Part shown: piece after piece, positions 1-7,174 of the stretch | Layout of the letters: every line of letters starts with the position of its first letter | Numbering within the stretch: position 1 is the stretch's first letter | From: Actinomycetota bacterium | Lineage (GTDB): Bacteria > Actinomycetota > Acidimicrobiia > Acidimicrobiales > CADCSY01 | DNA: 37,088 bases | Reading direction: 5' to 3' | Assembly: GCA_019347915.1 (NCBI GenBank) | Contig: JAHWKL010000012.1 | Span: 1-37,088, forward strand | Program-made: the position numbers and the translations under genes | Notes under the pieces: generated by a model | Told to the model about the DNA's origin: nothing | The model's database searches: none | The model's input: the letters and a program-made list of their open reading frames with translations, nothing else

Positions 1-67
1 GCTCCCGCAGGTAGGCATCGGCCAAGTTGTCGAGTGTGGGTGCCTTCTTGGCATCTCCGCCGCTCAT
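1..67 (-). CDS. Partial coding region coupled to the upstream zinc-ribbon gene
   Basis: On the minus strand an ATG at 67-65 overlaps the TGA of the gene upstream (ATGA), and the frame stays open to the window edge. It encodes about 22 residues beginning MSGGDAKKAPTLDN. The four-base overlap is the usual sign of translational coupling, so this is probably the next gene of a two-gene operon. Too little is present to name a family. The rest lies to the left of the window. Confidence 0.5.
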   Translation of the reverse strand, partial: MSGGDAKKAPTLDNLADAYLRE

Positions 68-645
68 GACCCGTTCGCCTGACGATCGACCTTGACGGCG
101 ATGCCGATGCAGTCGAAGCAGTAGGTGATCTCGTAGTCCAGATGGGACCAGCCTTCGCTTGCGGTTACCACGACCGCCGCCTGTTCACCCTCGTCGAAGC
201 CCGCTCCACAGTTGGCGCAGTTCCACCACGTCGTCGGCACCTTGACCTCGAGCGGGTGCGGCCGGCGAGAACGCTCGACGGCGGCTCGCTGGTCTTCGGC
301 GATCTCCGGTGGGAGGGCCTCCCGTAGGCGCTGCGCCAACGTCTCGTCCTCGAGCATCTCCGCCCGCCACAGGGTGAACGACAGGTACGCCAAGAAGTTG
401 GGGCACCCGGGGACGAATGCCCGCGCCGGTGCGTATTCGGACTTTGCGCCCTTCGCTATGAGGTCTTCCGCAACGAACCGAGCGGCCCGGGCTACACGCT
501 GCCGCGCCTTCGGGGGCATGAACGGGAGCTCGAGGTACAGCTCCTCCGCCAGAGCGTCGACGCCGCCTATCTGCGCAAGATCGCAGTCGGCATCGAGGAC
601 CCCCCGCAGTGAAGGGGGTCGGGATACTGGGTTACCGTCGGTCAT
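64..645 (-). CDS. Hypothetical protein with C-terminal four-cysteine zinc-ribbon-like motif
   Basis: The 193-residue protein belongs to no family I recognise. The N-terminal two thirds look helical and charged. The C-terminal part has two cysteine pairs, C143-x2-C146 (in WWNCANCGAG) and C176-x2-C179 (in YCFDCIG), about 30 residues apart, which suggests a small zinc ribbon. No signal peptide or membrane segment is visible. The start is well supported: the minus strand reads AGGAGGTGCCGAC directly before the ATG, a near-perfect Shine-Dalgarno at good spacing. Its stop overlaps the start of a second gene that leaves the window. The function is unknown; protein or nucleic acid binding through the zinc ribbon is only a guess. 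Confidence 0.6.
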   Translation of the reverse strand: MTDGNPVSRPPSLRGVLDADCDLAQIGGVDALAEELYLELPFMPPKARQRVARAARFVAEDLIAKGAKSEYAPARAFVPGCPNFLAYLSFTLWRAEMLEDETLAQRLREALPPEIAEDQRAAVERSRRPHPLEVKVPTTWWNCANCGAGFDEGEQAAVVVTASEGWSHLDYEITYCFDCIGIAVKVDRQANGS

Positions 646-937
646 GTCGGCACCTCCTGGGGTGTCGGCCGGGCCCGGGGACGTTGGCGCGTCGCCCGGG
701 CCGCTCTGTGTTTGAGATGAGGAACGCTATATGGACTTCTTACGCAGCCGCCAGCTTCGTGGATGTGACACAGACGTGACACAGGAGGGCGAGTAAGGAC
801 GGTAAAGGCTGAGTAATGACGAGCATGTGTTTTCGCAGGTCAGAAGCGCTTTCCGCCTGTTTTGGCTGGTCAGCGAAGTGCCCGTCACAGTTCCAGCCCA
901 ACTGGCCCAGCGACCACGAGAGCCAAGGCTGACGGGC

Positions 938-1231
938 CTAGCTGTCCTGCGCTTCCTCGTCGTGCTGGACCAGGAGGCCGGCGGCGGCGGCGAGGGCCGT
1001 GGCCACGTCGGCCGACCGCTCCACCACCGCCGCCAGGTAGTGCTCGGCCACGGCACCCTGGCCCTGCAGCGGCGGGTCGCCGAGCGATCGCAGCAGCGCC
1101 GTGGGATCGTCGGCGCGGGCGATGGGCTCGGGGTCCGGGAGCTGGGGCACCGGGCGCCAGAACTCGGCCGTGGTGGGCGCGCCCTTCTTCGGGCGGCGGC
1201 GCCGCGACGAGGGGCGGCGGGCCGGGCTCAT
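938..1231 (-). CDS. Small conserved-looking protein coupled to the SNF2 helicase
   Basis: This 97-residue protein has a very basic N-terminus (RRPSSRRRRPKK), a proline-rich stretch and a helical C-terminal half rich in alanine. Its ATG overlaps the last codon of the helicase gene (1228-1231, ATGA), so the two are very likely translated together. Short genes of this style (a FW-x-P motif, then a helical tail) follow actinobacterial SNF2 helicases; I recall the pattern but could not check it. The basic tail would suit nucleic acid contact. No catalytic motif is visible, and it may be an accessory subunit of the helicase. Confidence 0.6.
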   Translation of the reverse strand: MSPARRPSSRRRRPKKGAPTTAEFWRPVPQLPDPEPIARADDPTALLRSLGDPPLQGQGAVAEHYLAAVVERSADVATALAAAAGLLVQHDEEAQDS

Positions 1232-4200
1232 GCCCCCGGCTCCGCGAGCAGGGTGTCCGGGCGCAGGCCGAGCGCGGTACGAAGCTGCTCGGCGTCGAGG
1301 TCGGACAGCGAGCTCGACGCCGGCAGCACCAGATCAGCGATGTGGCGCTTGCCGGCCACGACCTCCTCGACCCGCTCGTCGACGGTCCCCGGGCACACCA
1401 GGCGATGGGACACCACCGTCCGGGTCTGGCCGATGCGCCAGGCCCGGTCGCGGGCCTGGTCCTCGACCGCGGGGTTCCACCAGCGGTCGTAGAGCACGAC
1501 GTGGCTGGCGGCGGTGAGGTTCAGCCCGGTGCCGCCGGCCTTGAGCGACAGCACCAGGGCACCGGGGCCATCGCCGTTCTGGAACTCCTGGACCAGGCGG
1601 TCCCGGGCACCCCGGGCCAGCCCTCCGTGGTAGCAGGCGACGGGGACGCTGGTGACCTCGGTGAGGTGCGTGGCCAGGCGCTTGCCCCACTCGGCGAAGT
1701 GGGTGAACACGAGTGCCCGTTCACCGGCGGCGAAGACCGAATCGACGATCTCCTCCAGGCGGGTGAGCTTGCCGGAGCGGCCGGCGAGCGGCCTCCCGTC
1801 GTCCTGGTAGGCGGCGGGGTGGTTGCAGATCTGCTTGAGCGCGGTGATGGCAGCCAGGATGGCGCCCTGCTTGGGTTCGCTGTCGGCGGTGGCGGCGCCG
1901 GCGACCAGGCCGTCGAGCACGGCCTGGTAGAGACCGATCTGCTCCGGGGTCATGGTGCAGCGGTCGAGCTCGTCGATGCGGTCGGGGAGCTCGGCGGCCA
2001 CCACCGGCTCGCTCTTGGTGCGGCGGAACACGAGGATCCCGTTGAGGGCGCGCAGGGCGGTCTCGCCGTCGCCCGAGAGTTGGGCCACGAACGCCGGCCT
2101 GGAGCCGACCAGCCCGGGATTGGTGAAGTCTAGGATGGACCACAGGTCGCCGAGACCGTTCTCGACCGGCGTGCCGGTGAGCGCCAGGCGGCTGCGGGCG
2201 GGGATGCGCCGGAGCTGCTGCGCCGTCTCGCTGGCCGAGTTCTTGATGGCCTGAGCCTCGTCGAGCACGAGGCGGTCCCAGGTCCGCTCGGACAGCGCCT
2301 CGACGTCGCGGACGGCGGTGCCGTAGGTGGTGATGACCAGATCAGCCCCCGCCACCTCGGCCTCGAGCTCGTCGGCCGAGGCCCGTGCCGAACCGTGGTG
2401 GACCACCACCTGCAGGCCGGGCGTGAACCGGGCCGCCTCGGCCGCCCAGTTGCCGACCACGGCCGGCGGGGCCACGACCAGCGCCGGGCCCCGCCCGATG
2501 CTGCGGGCCACCTGGGCCAGCACGGTCGGGGTCTTGCCCAGTCCCATGTCGAGGGCCAGGCATCCGCCCAGCTCGACGGCGTCGAGGAACCCGAGCCAGG
2601 CCAGGGCCTCGGCCTGGTAGCCGCGGAGCTGGCCGGTGAAGCCGTCCGGCGACGTCACGGGCTCGGTGGGGACGGCCCGGGCGCGGTCGAGCAGGTCGGT
2701 CGCCCAGCCACTGCCCTCGACGGTGAGGCCGCCGCCGAGAGGCGACGCTTCCAGCCCCACGGCGTGACGAAGGACCTCGGCGCCGGTGAGGCGGGTCTTG
2801 GTGGCCCGTTCGGCCAGAGCGGCCGCCGCTTCTTTGAGGTCGGCCTGGTCGAGCTCGACCCAGCGACCGCGTGAGCGCACCAGCGGGCGAGCTTCGGCGG
2901 CGAGCCGGGCGATGTCGGCGGCGGTGAGCTCCACGTCGTCGAACACCGCCGACCACCGGACGTCGCTCAGCTGGTGGGCGCCCACGACCGTGTCGCCGAC
3001 CGGCTCGGTGAACAGGCGCAGTGCCGGGCTGGGCTTGCGCCGCGACAGGGCGGGCACCCGGACCTCGAAGCCAGCAGCTTCCAGGGATGCCCCGGTGCCG
3101 GTCATCAGCTCCCACGCCTCGGCCTGGCTGAGGTACACTTGCCCCCGGCGCCGGGCGCCGGGCCGGAGCAGCGCCGGCAAGAGGCGTTCCAGCCGGGCCA
3201 GCTCGTCAGCGAGGGGCTTGGTCGCAGCGCTGTCGCCCAAGGCCACCTCGATGTCCAGGAGCCCTCCCTCGGCCCCGGGGCCGAGGACCGAGAGGTACCA
3301 GGCATCGCCGGAGTCAGGCGGTTGGAGCTGCACGACCAGCCGGCTGCCGAGCGGCTTGATCACCGGGCGGGCCCAGCGATCGAGCCGCTTGGACACCTCG
3401 GCACCGGCGGCGACGGGTGCCTCGAACGGCGACCCGTCCAGACGGGTGACCACGGCCTCGGCGACGGCGGAGGAGGTGCGGGTCGTGGGTGGCGGTGCAG
3501 GGAGCTCGAGGCGCCCGGCGGCGTTCTCGATCACGGCGTGCACCACGGCGCCGAGGACGTCGAGGGTCACGCTGCGAGCGTCGGCACCGTCGAGGGCGCT
3601 GACCGGTCCGGGCATGGCCGTGGCCAGCATCTTCAGCTCAGCGTCGTCGACCAGCGCCGGCACCCACCGCACCGCCAGGTCCATGGTCTTGCTGGCCTGG
3701 CGCTTGGCGCCCCGCAGCGTCGGGACGGCACTTCCCCGCGCCACCAGTCGCACCGCCCTCACGGCCACCTGGCCCAACCAGGTGACGCTGGTGCCGACAC
3801 CCTCGCGCCCCAGCCCCCCGCCGACCGCGACCAGCCACCCCAGCGCCTCCTCCACCGGGATCGACAGCGCCGGCGCCCGACCGCCCGAGGGCAGCGGCAC
3901 GGCACGGTGCTGGCTCCATCCGAGCGCCGGGCCACCGATGGCCTGGAGCCGGTCGGCGAGGTCGTCGTTGCTGGCCGGCGGCGCTTCGGGGCCTCCTGCC
4001 CACACCACCACCTGGCCGCTCGACCACGATGCCTGCAGCCGGACCTCGCCGGCGGGCTGGCCCTCCAGCACCACGGCGGTGGGGTCGGAGGCCCGGGTGA
4101 GCAGCTCGTAGGCCGCTTCCAGCCGCCCCAACTCGGCCTCGAAGTCGGCCACGACCTGGTCCCGCTCCGGTCCCCGGAGATGGCGCACTGCGTCCAGGTG

Positions 4201-4344
4201 CTCGTCGGTGTCGTGCAGCAGCCGCTCGAGTGTGCGCCGCCAGGCGGTCGGGTCGGCCTCGAGCACGGCGCGGTCCTCGTCGGTGGCGGTGCCCTCGGCT
4301 GCCGCCCACACAACGTTGTCCAGAGCTCGTGTGGCGTCGTCCAT
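1228..4344 (-). CDS. SNF2-family DEAD/DEAH-type helicase
   Basis: The 1038-residue protein is an ATP-dependent DNA translocase of the SNF2/RapA type. The first ~570 residues carry no motif I can name, except that the stretch just before the motor resembles the SNF2-associated domain DUF3670. The motor follows: Walker A in DMGLGKT near residue 598, the Walker B box DEAQ near 693, motif III LTGTP, then the C-terminal lobe with LVFTHF, GGTGLNL, DRWWNP near 950 and QARDRAWRIGQ (motif VI). All key residues are present. The frame stays open to 4866, but that extension overlaps the divergent acetyltransferase gene. I chose the ATG at 4344 (MDDATRAL) with GGAAC upstream; the ATG at 4478 lacks a ribosome site. 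The role is probably in DNA repair or chromatin-like remodelling; the exact substrate is unknown. Confidence 0.92.
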   Translation of the reverse strand: MDDATRALDNVVWAAAEGTATDEDRAVLEADPTAWRRTLERLLHDTDEHLDAVRHLRGPERDQVVADFEAELGRLEAAYELLTRASDPTAVVLEGQPAGEVRLQASWSSGQVVVWAGGPEAPPASNDDLADRLQAIGGPALGWSQHRAVPLPSGGRAPALSIPVEEALGWLVAVGGGLGREGVGTSVTWLGQVAVRAVRLVARGSAVPTLRGAKRQASKTMDLAVRWVPALVDDAELKMLATAMPGPVSALDGADARSVTLDVLGAVVHAVIENAAGRLELPAPPPTTRTSSAVAEAVVTRLDGSPFEAPVAAGAEVSKRLDRWARPVIKPLGSRLVVQLQPPDSGDAWYLSVLGPGAEGGLLDIEVALGDSAATKPLADELARLERLLPALLRPGARRRGQVYLSQAEAWELMTGTGASLEAAGFEVRVPALSRRKPSPALRLFTEPVGDTVVGAHQLSDVRWSAVFDDVELTAADIARLAAEARPLVRSRGRWVELDQADLKEAAAALAERATKTRLTGAEVLRHAVGLEASPLGGGLTVEGSGWATDLLDRARAVPTEPVTSPDGFTGQLRGYQAEALAWLGFLDAVELGGCLALDMGLGKTPTVLAQVARSIGRGPALVVAPPAVVGNWAAEAARFTPGLQVVVHHGSARASADELEAEVAGADLVITTYGTAVRDVEALSERTWDRLVLDEAQAIKNSASETAQQLRRIPARSRLALTGTPVENGLGDLWSILDFTNPGLVGSRPAFVAQLSGDGETALRALNGILVFRRTKSEPVVAAELPDRIDELDRCTMTPEQIGLYQAVLDGLVAGAATADSEPKQGAILAAITALKQICNHPAAYQDDGRPLAGRSGKLTRLEEIVDSVFAAGERALVFTHFAEWGKRLATHLTEVTSVPVACYHGGLARGARDRLVQEFQNGDGPGALVLSLKAGGTGLNLTAASHVVLYDRWWNPAVEDQARDRAWRIGQTRTVVSHRLVCPGTVDERVEEVVAGKRHIADLVLPASSSLSDLDAEQLRTALGLRPDTLLAEPGA

Positions 4345-4566
4345 GTCGTTCCGGCGCTCCCGCGCCGATCCCCTGCGTCCACGCGACGCCGGAGGTATCC
4401 GGTCTGGCATCTCGGAGGGATCTCGGAACAGATCCTCACCACCGCCAGGACGGCGGGACGCCAGCCGCTTCACCATAGCGGCGTCAGAGCCTTCACGCGC
4501 CGATGGGCGACCGTCGACGAAGGCCGAAGGCGTCGGTGGCGGGAGCCGACGTGGTAGACGAGGATC

Positions 4567-5052
4567 GTGAACGTCCGTGCCGCTGTGCACGGCGACTGGC
4601 CGGCGCTGTGGCCGATCTGGCACGCCGTGGTCGCCCGCGGGGAAACATACGTGTGGCCTCCCGAGACCTCGCACGACGAGGCGCGGCGGCTGTGGATGCT
4701 GCCTCCTCCCGCCGAGGTGTTCGTGCTGGAGGTCGGCGGGGACATCCGGGCCACCGCCGTGCTCAAGCCCAACCAGCCCGGATTGGGCGACCACGTCGCC
4801 AACGCCAGCTTCATGGTCCATGCCGAGGCTCGTGGGCGCGGCGTGGGCCGGCGCCTTGCCGAGCACGTGCTCGAGCGGGCCCGGGCGTCGGGCTACCGGG
4901 CCATGCAGTTCAACGCCGTGATCGCCACCAACACCGCCGCCATCGAGCTCTGGCGGTCACTCGGGTTTGCGACCGTCGGCACCGTGCCGGACGGGTTCCG
5001 ACACGCCCGACTGGGCCTGGTCGACCTGCTGGTGATGCATCGACCGCTGTGA
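4567..5052 (+). CDS. GNAT-family N-acetyltransferase
   Basis: The 161-residue protein has a single GNAT fold. The acetyl-CoA pyrophosphate loop is visible as ARGRGVGRRL (residues 88-97, pattern R/Q-x-x-G-x-G/A), followed by the helix LAEHVLERARASGY and the motif B strand and helix QFNAVIATNTAAIELWRSLGF. It would move an acetyl group from acetyl-CoA to an amine on a small molecule, peptide or protein; the substrate cannot be read from sequence. The length is normal for the family. It is transcribed away from the SNF2 helicase, so the roughly 220 bases between the two starts must hold both promoters. Confidence 0.9.
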   Translation: MNVRAAVHGDWPALWPIWHAVVARGETYVWPPETSHDEARRLWMLPPPAEVFVLEVGGDIRATAVLKPNQPGLGDHVANASFMVHAEARGRGVGRRLAEHVLERARASGYRAMQFNAVIATNTAAIELWRSLGFATVGTVPDGFRHARLGLVDLLVMHRPL

Positions 5053-5096
5053 ACCCAGCCGGGGGAGCGCCCGCCAGCGCCCCCGTTGTCAGGTCC

Positions 5097-5156
5097 TCAC
5101 AGGAGGATGATCAACAGGATGATGATCAGGATGGCGGCGCCGACACCGATGTACAT
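5097..5156 (-). CDS. 19-residue hydrophobic membrane peptide
   Basis: On the minus strand GGAGG (5161-5165) stands four bases before an ATG that opens a 19-codon frame ending in TGA. The peptide begins MYIGVGAAIL and is otherwise almost only Ile and Leu, enough for one membrane span. The strong ribosome site, the clean start and the uniform hydrophobicity argue for a real gene in spite of its size. Very short Ile/Leu-rich single-span peptides of this kind occur in actinobacterial genomes (from memory, unchecked). It is convergent with the acetyltransferase and divergent from the glycosyltransferase. Its role is unknown; small single-span peptides often tune membrane complexes. Confidence 0.6.
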   Translation of the reverse strand: MYIGVGAAILIIILLIILL

Positions 5157-5224
5157 GAAGCCTCCTTGCTCAGCGGGTGGTGACGTTCTTCTCCTCTATC
5201 GGTGACCTTTCAAACGTGAGGACG

Positions 5225-5250
5225 CCGCGGCTACCACGAAAGTGGCCGCG
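5225..5250. other. Hairpin with GAAA tetraloop upstream of the glycosyltransferase
   Basis: The segment folds as GCGG, a three-base bulge, CCAC, loop GAAA, GTGG, CCGC. It lies about 85 bases before the glycosyltransferase start and 70 bases upstream of the small peptide start. No run of T follows on either strand, so a classic terminator is unlikely. It may be a leader structure, or it may be chance in GC-rich DNA. Confidence 0.25.
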
Positions 5251-5333
5251 CGAGCCCTTTGTAGAGGTGGGCGTTGTGACGGGTGTCAGGTCGGGGCCCG
5301 AACGAGGGAAGCGCCCGGCCTACGCTGCCCCGG

Positions 5334-6401
5334 ATGCGGATCGGCCTGGTCTCCCCCTACAGCCTGAGCGTGCCGGGAGGCGTGCAGGGCCAGGTCCTGG
5401 GCCTGGCCCGGGCCATGAGGGGCCAGGGCCACGAGGCCCAGGTGCTGGGTCCCTGCGACGGACCGCCTCCGGAGCCAGGGGTCACGCCGCTCGGCAACTC
5501 CGTTCCTTTGGCGGCCAACGGCTCGGTGGCCCCCATCGCCCCGGATCTTCCCTGCGCCCTGCGTACCATCCGCGCCCTGCGCGACGAGGGCTTCGACGTG
5601 GTGCACCTGCACGAGCCGCTGGTTCCCGGTCCCTGCATGACTTCGGCCACCATCGCCGACGCCCCCTTGGTCGGGACCTTCCACGCCGCCGGCACCAGTG
5701 CGTCCTACCGCTGGGGCGCCCGCCCGCTGCGCTGGCTCGCCGGCCGCCTCGACCTGCGCTGCGCGGTCTCGGAACGGGCGGCGGCGCTCGCCCGTGAGCA
5801 CCTGGGCGGCAGCTACGACCTGCTGTTCAACGGGATCGAGATCGAGCACTTCGCCCAGGCCGCGCCGTGGCCCACCGAGGGCCCGACGGTGCTCTTCGTG
5901 GGCAGGCACGAGGAGCGCAAGGGACTGGCGGTGCTCCTGGAGGCGTTGGCCTCCCTGCCGCCGACCGTGCACCTGTGGGTGGCCGGGCGCGGCCCCGAGA
6001 CCGAGCGACTGCGGTCGGCGACGGCGGGCGACGGCCGGGTGACATGGCTGGGACGGATCGACGACGAGGAGCGGGCCCGGAGGCTGCGCGGCGCCGACGT
6101 GGTGTGCGCCCCCTCGCTCCACGGTGAGTCGTTCGGCGTGGTCCTGCTGGAGGCCATGGCGGCGGGCACGCCGGTGGTGGCCAGCGACCTGGCCGGCTAC
6201 CGGAACGTCGCTCGGGGCGACCGGGAGGCGCTCCTCGTCCCTCCCGGAGACCCCCGGGCGCTGGCCACGGCGCTCCAGCGGGTGCTGGACGACGCGTCGT
6301 GCGCGGCCGAGCTGGTGGCGGCGGGGACGGCCCGGGCCGAGAGCCTGTCGATGGACCGGCTGGCCGAGCACTACCTCGAGCGCTACGCCGCTCTGCTGTG
6401 A
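5334..6401 (+). CDS. PimA-like GT4 glycosyltransferase (phosphatidylinositol mannosyltransferase type)
   Basis: The 355-residue enzyme is a GT-B retaining glycosyltransferase of family GT4. The N-terminus MRIGLVSPYS-x2-VPGGVQ matches the signature of mycobacterial PimA, which adds the first mannose from GDP-mannose to phosphatidylinositol on the cytoplasmic membrane face. Further matches are NGSVAP, HLHEPL, GTFHAA, FVGRHEERKG and the C-terminal donor-binding E-x7-E motif in HGESFGVVLLEAMAAG near residues 263-278. The length fits PimA. The frame can be extended to a GTG at 5283, but the ATG at 5334 aligns with the family. The usual PimA neighbours (phosphatidylinositol phosphate synthase, acyltransferase) are absent, so a related mannosyl- or glucosyltransferase remains possible. 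Confidence 0.85.
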   Translation: MRIGLVSPYSLSVPGGVQGQVLGLARAMRGQGHEAQVLGPCDGPPPEPGVTPLGNSVPLAANGSVAPIAPDLPCALRTIRALRDEGFDVVHLHEPLVPGPCMTSATIADAPLVGTFHAAGTSASYRWGARPLRWLAGRLDLRCAVSERAAALAREHLGGSYDLLFNGIEIEHFAQAAPWPTEGPTVLFVGRHEERKGLAVLLEALASLPPTVHLWVAGRGPETERLRSATAGDGRVTWLGRIDDEERARRLRGADVVCAPSLHGESFGVVLLEAMAAGTPVVASDLAGYRNVARGDREALLVPPGDPRALATALQRVLDDASCAAELVAAGTARAESLSMDRLAEHYLERYAALL

Positions 6402-6426
6402 GCCCAGCGGGGACCGTCGGCCGGCC

Positions 6427-7092
6427 TCAGTGGGCCAGCTCCACGACGATGGCGTTGTCGCCGGGGAGCACCTCGACGCGGTACGGCACGGTCGAATCGA
6501 CGCCGACGACCCACGCCAGGTTGGCCTCGAAGTCGCCGACGCGGACCACCTCGGTCACCCGCTGGGTCGGCCCCCGGAGACGGTCGGGGCCCCGGTAGGT
6601 CTCCTCGAAGGTCCCGCGCCGCAGATCGACACCGGAGGCCGGCTCGAAGCGGATGTGCAGCCGGGCCTGCCCCTCGACCGGAACGGTCTCGCCCGAGCCG
6701 TCCTGGCGAACGGGCTCGTCGACGTAGGCGACGTCGTAGCCCGGCAGGTGGGCGTCGGCGAACCGGAACACGACCCGGTCGACACCGGCGCCTCCGCCCA
6801 CCTCCACGTCGGTCAGCAGCGCCACTTCGGTGGCCCCCGGCGGCGGGGGGGCCGAGCTCGGGGCGGTGGCGCCGGCGAACGCGGCCGGGGCGCCGGTGGT
6901 GGTCGTCAGGGCCGGGTCCGCCTCGGTGGTGCTGGTGGCCTCGGTGGTCGTGGTCCGCTCGGTGCTGGACGTGGTCGCGCTCCGTGCCGCGGCCTCGCCG
7001 TCCGGCGGTGGGTCAGAGCCGTTGCACCCACCCAGCACGAGCAACCCCACCACTGCGGCGGTGGCCAGGCGTGTGGCGGCGACGTGCACCAC
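6427..7092 (-). CDS. Lipoprotein with AMIN-like C-terminal domain
   Basis: The 221-residue protein starts with a lipoprotein signal: a short hydrophobic core and the lipobox LVLGGC with the modified cysteine at residue 23. A low-complexity linker rich in Thr, Ser and Glu (about 35-85) follows and probably spans the wall. The C-terminal part has alternating strands with the phrases GVDRVVFRFAD, GYDVAYVDEP and ARLHIRFEPA, which I recognise as the actinobacterial AMIN-like domain, thought to bind cell wall or other envelope components. It ends 25 bases from the convergent glycosyltransferase. The start is GTG at 7092 or 7089. The function beyond envelope location is inferred. Confidence 0.75.
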   Translation of the reverse strand: MVHVAATRLATAAVVGLLVLGGCNGSDPPPDGEAAARSATTSSTERTTTTEATSTTEADPALTTTTGAPAAFAGATAPSSAPPPPGATEVALLTDVEVGGGAGVDRVVFRFADAHLPGYDVAYVDEPVRQDGSGETVPVEGQARLHIRFEPASGVDLRRGTFEETYRGPDRLRGPTQRVTEVVRVGDFEANLAWVVGVDSTVPYRVEVLPGDNAIVVELAH

Positions 7093-7120
7093 CCGATGCT
7101 ACGCCCCTGCCGCGACGGGG

Positions 7121-7147
7121 AGGGAGGGCCCCCGACGGGCCCTCCCT
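7121..7147 (-). terminator. 11-bp GC hairpin after the LPRTG gene
   Basis: AGGGAGGGCCC (7121-7131) pairs perfectly with GGGCCCTCCCT (7137-7147) around a five-base loop. It lies 28 bases past the stop of the minus-strand surface protein gene and before the next minus-strand gene. There is no T run after it, as is common for actinobacterial terminators. It would separate the two transcripts. Confidence 0.6.
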
Positions 7148-7174
7148 TCCCTCGACGAGGGGCGTGCCCTCAGC

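Noticed and set aside
2974-4557. Long plus-strand frame opposite the SNF2 helicase gene
   Set aside because: It mirrors helicase codons, has no ribosome site and no recognisable motif.
4479-4866. N-terminal extension of the helicase to 4866
   Set aside because: It overlaps the divergent acetyltransferase gene, and its residues are not protein-like.
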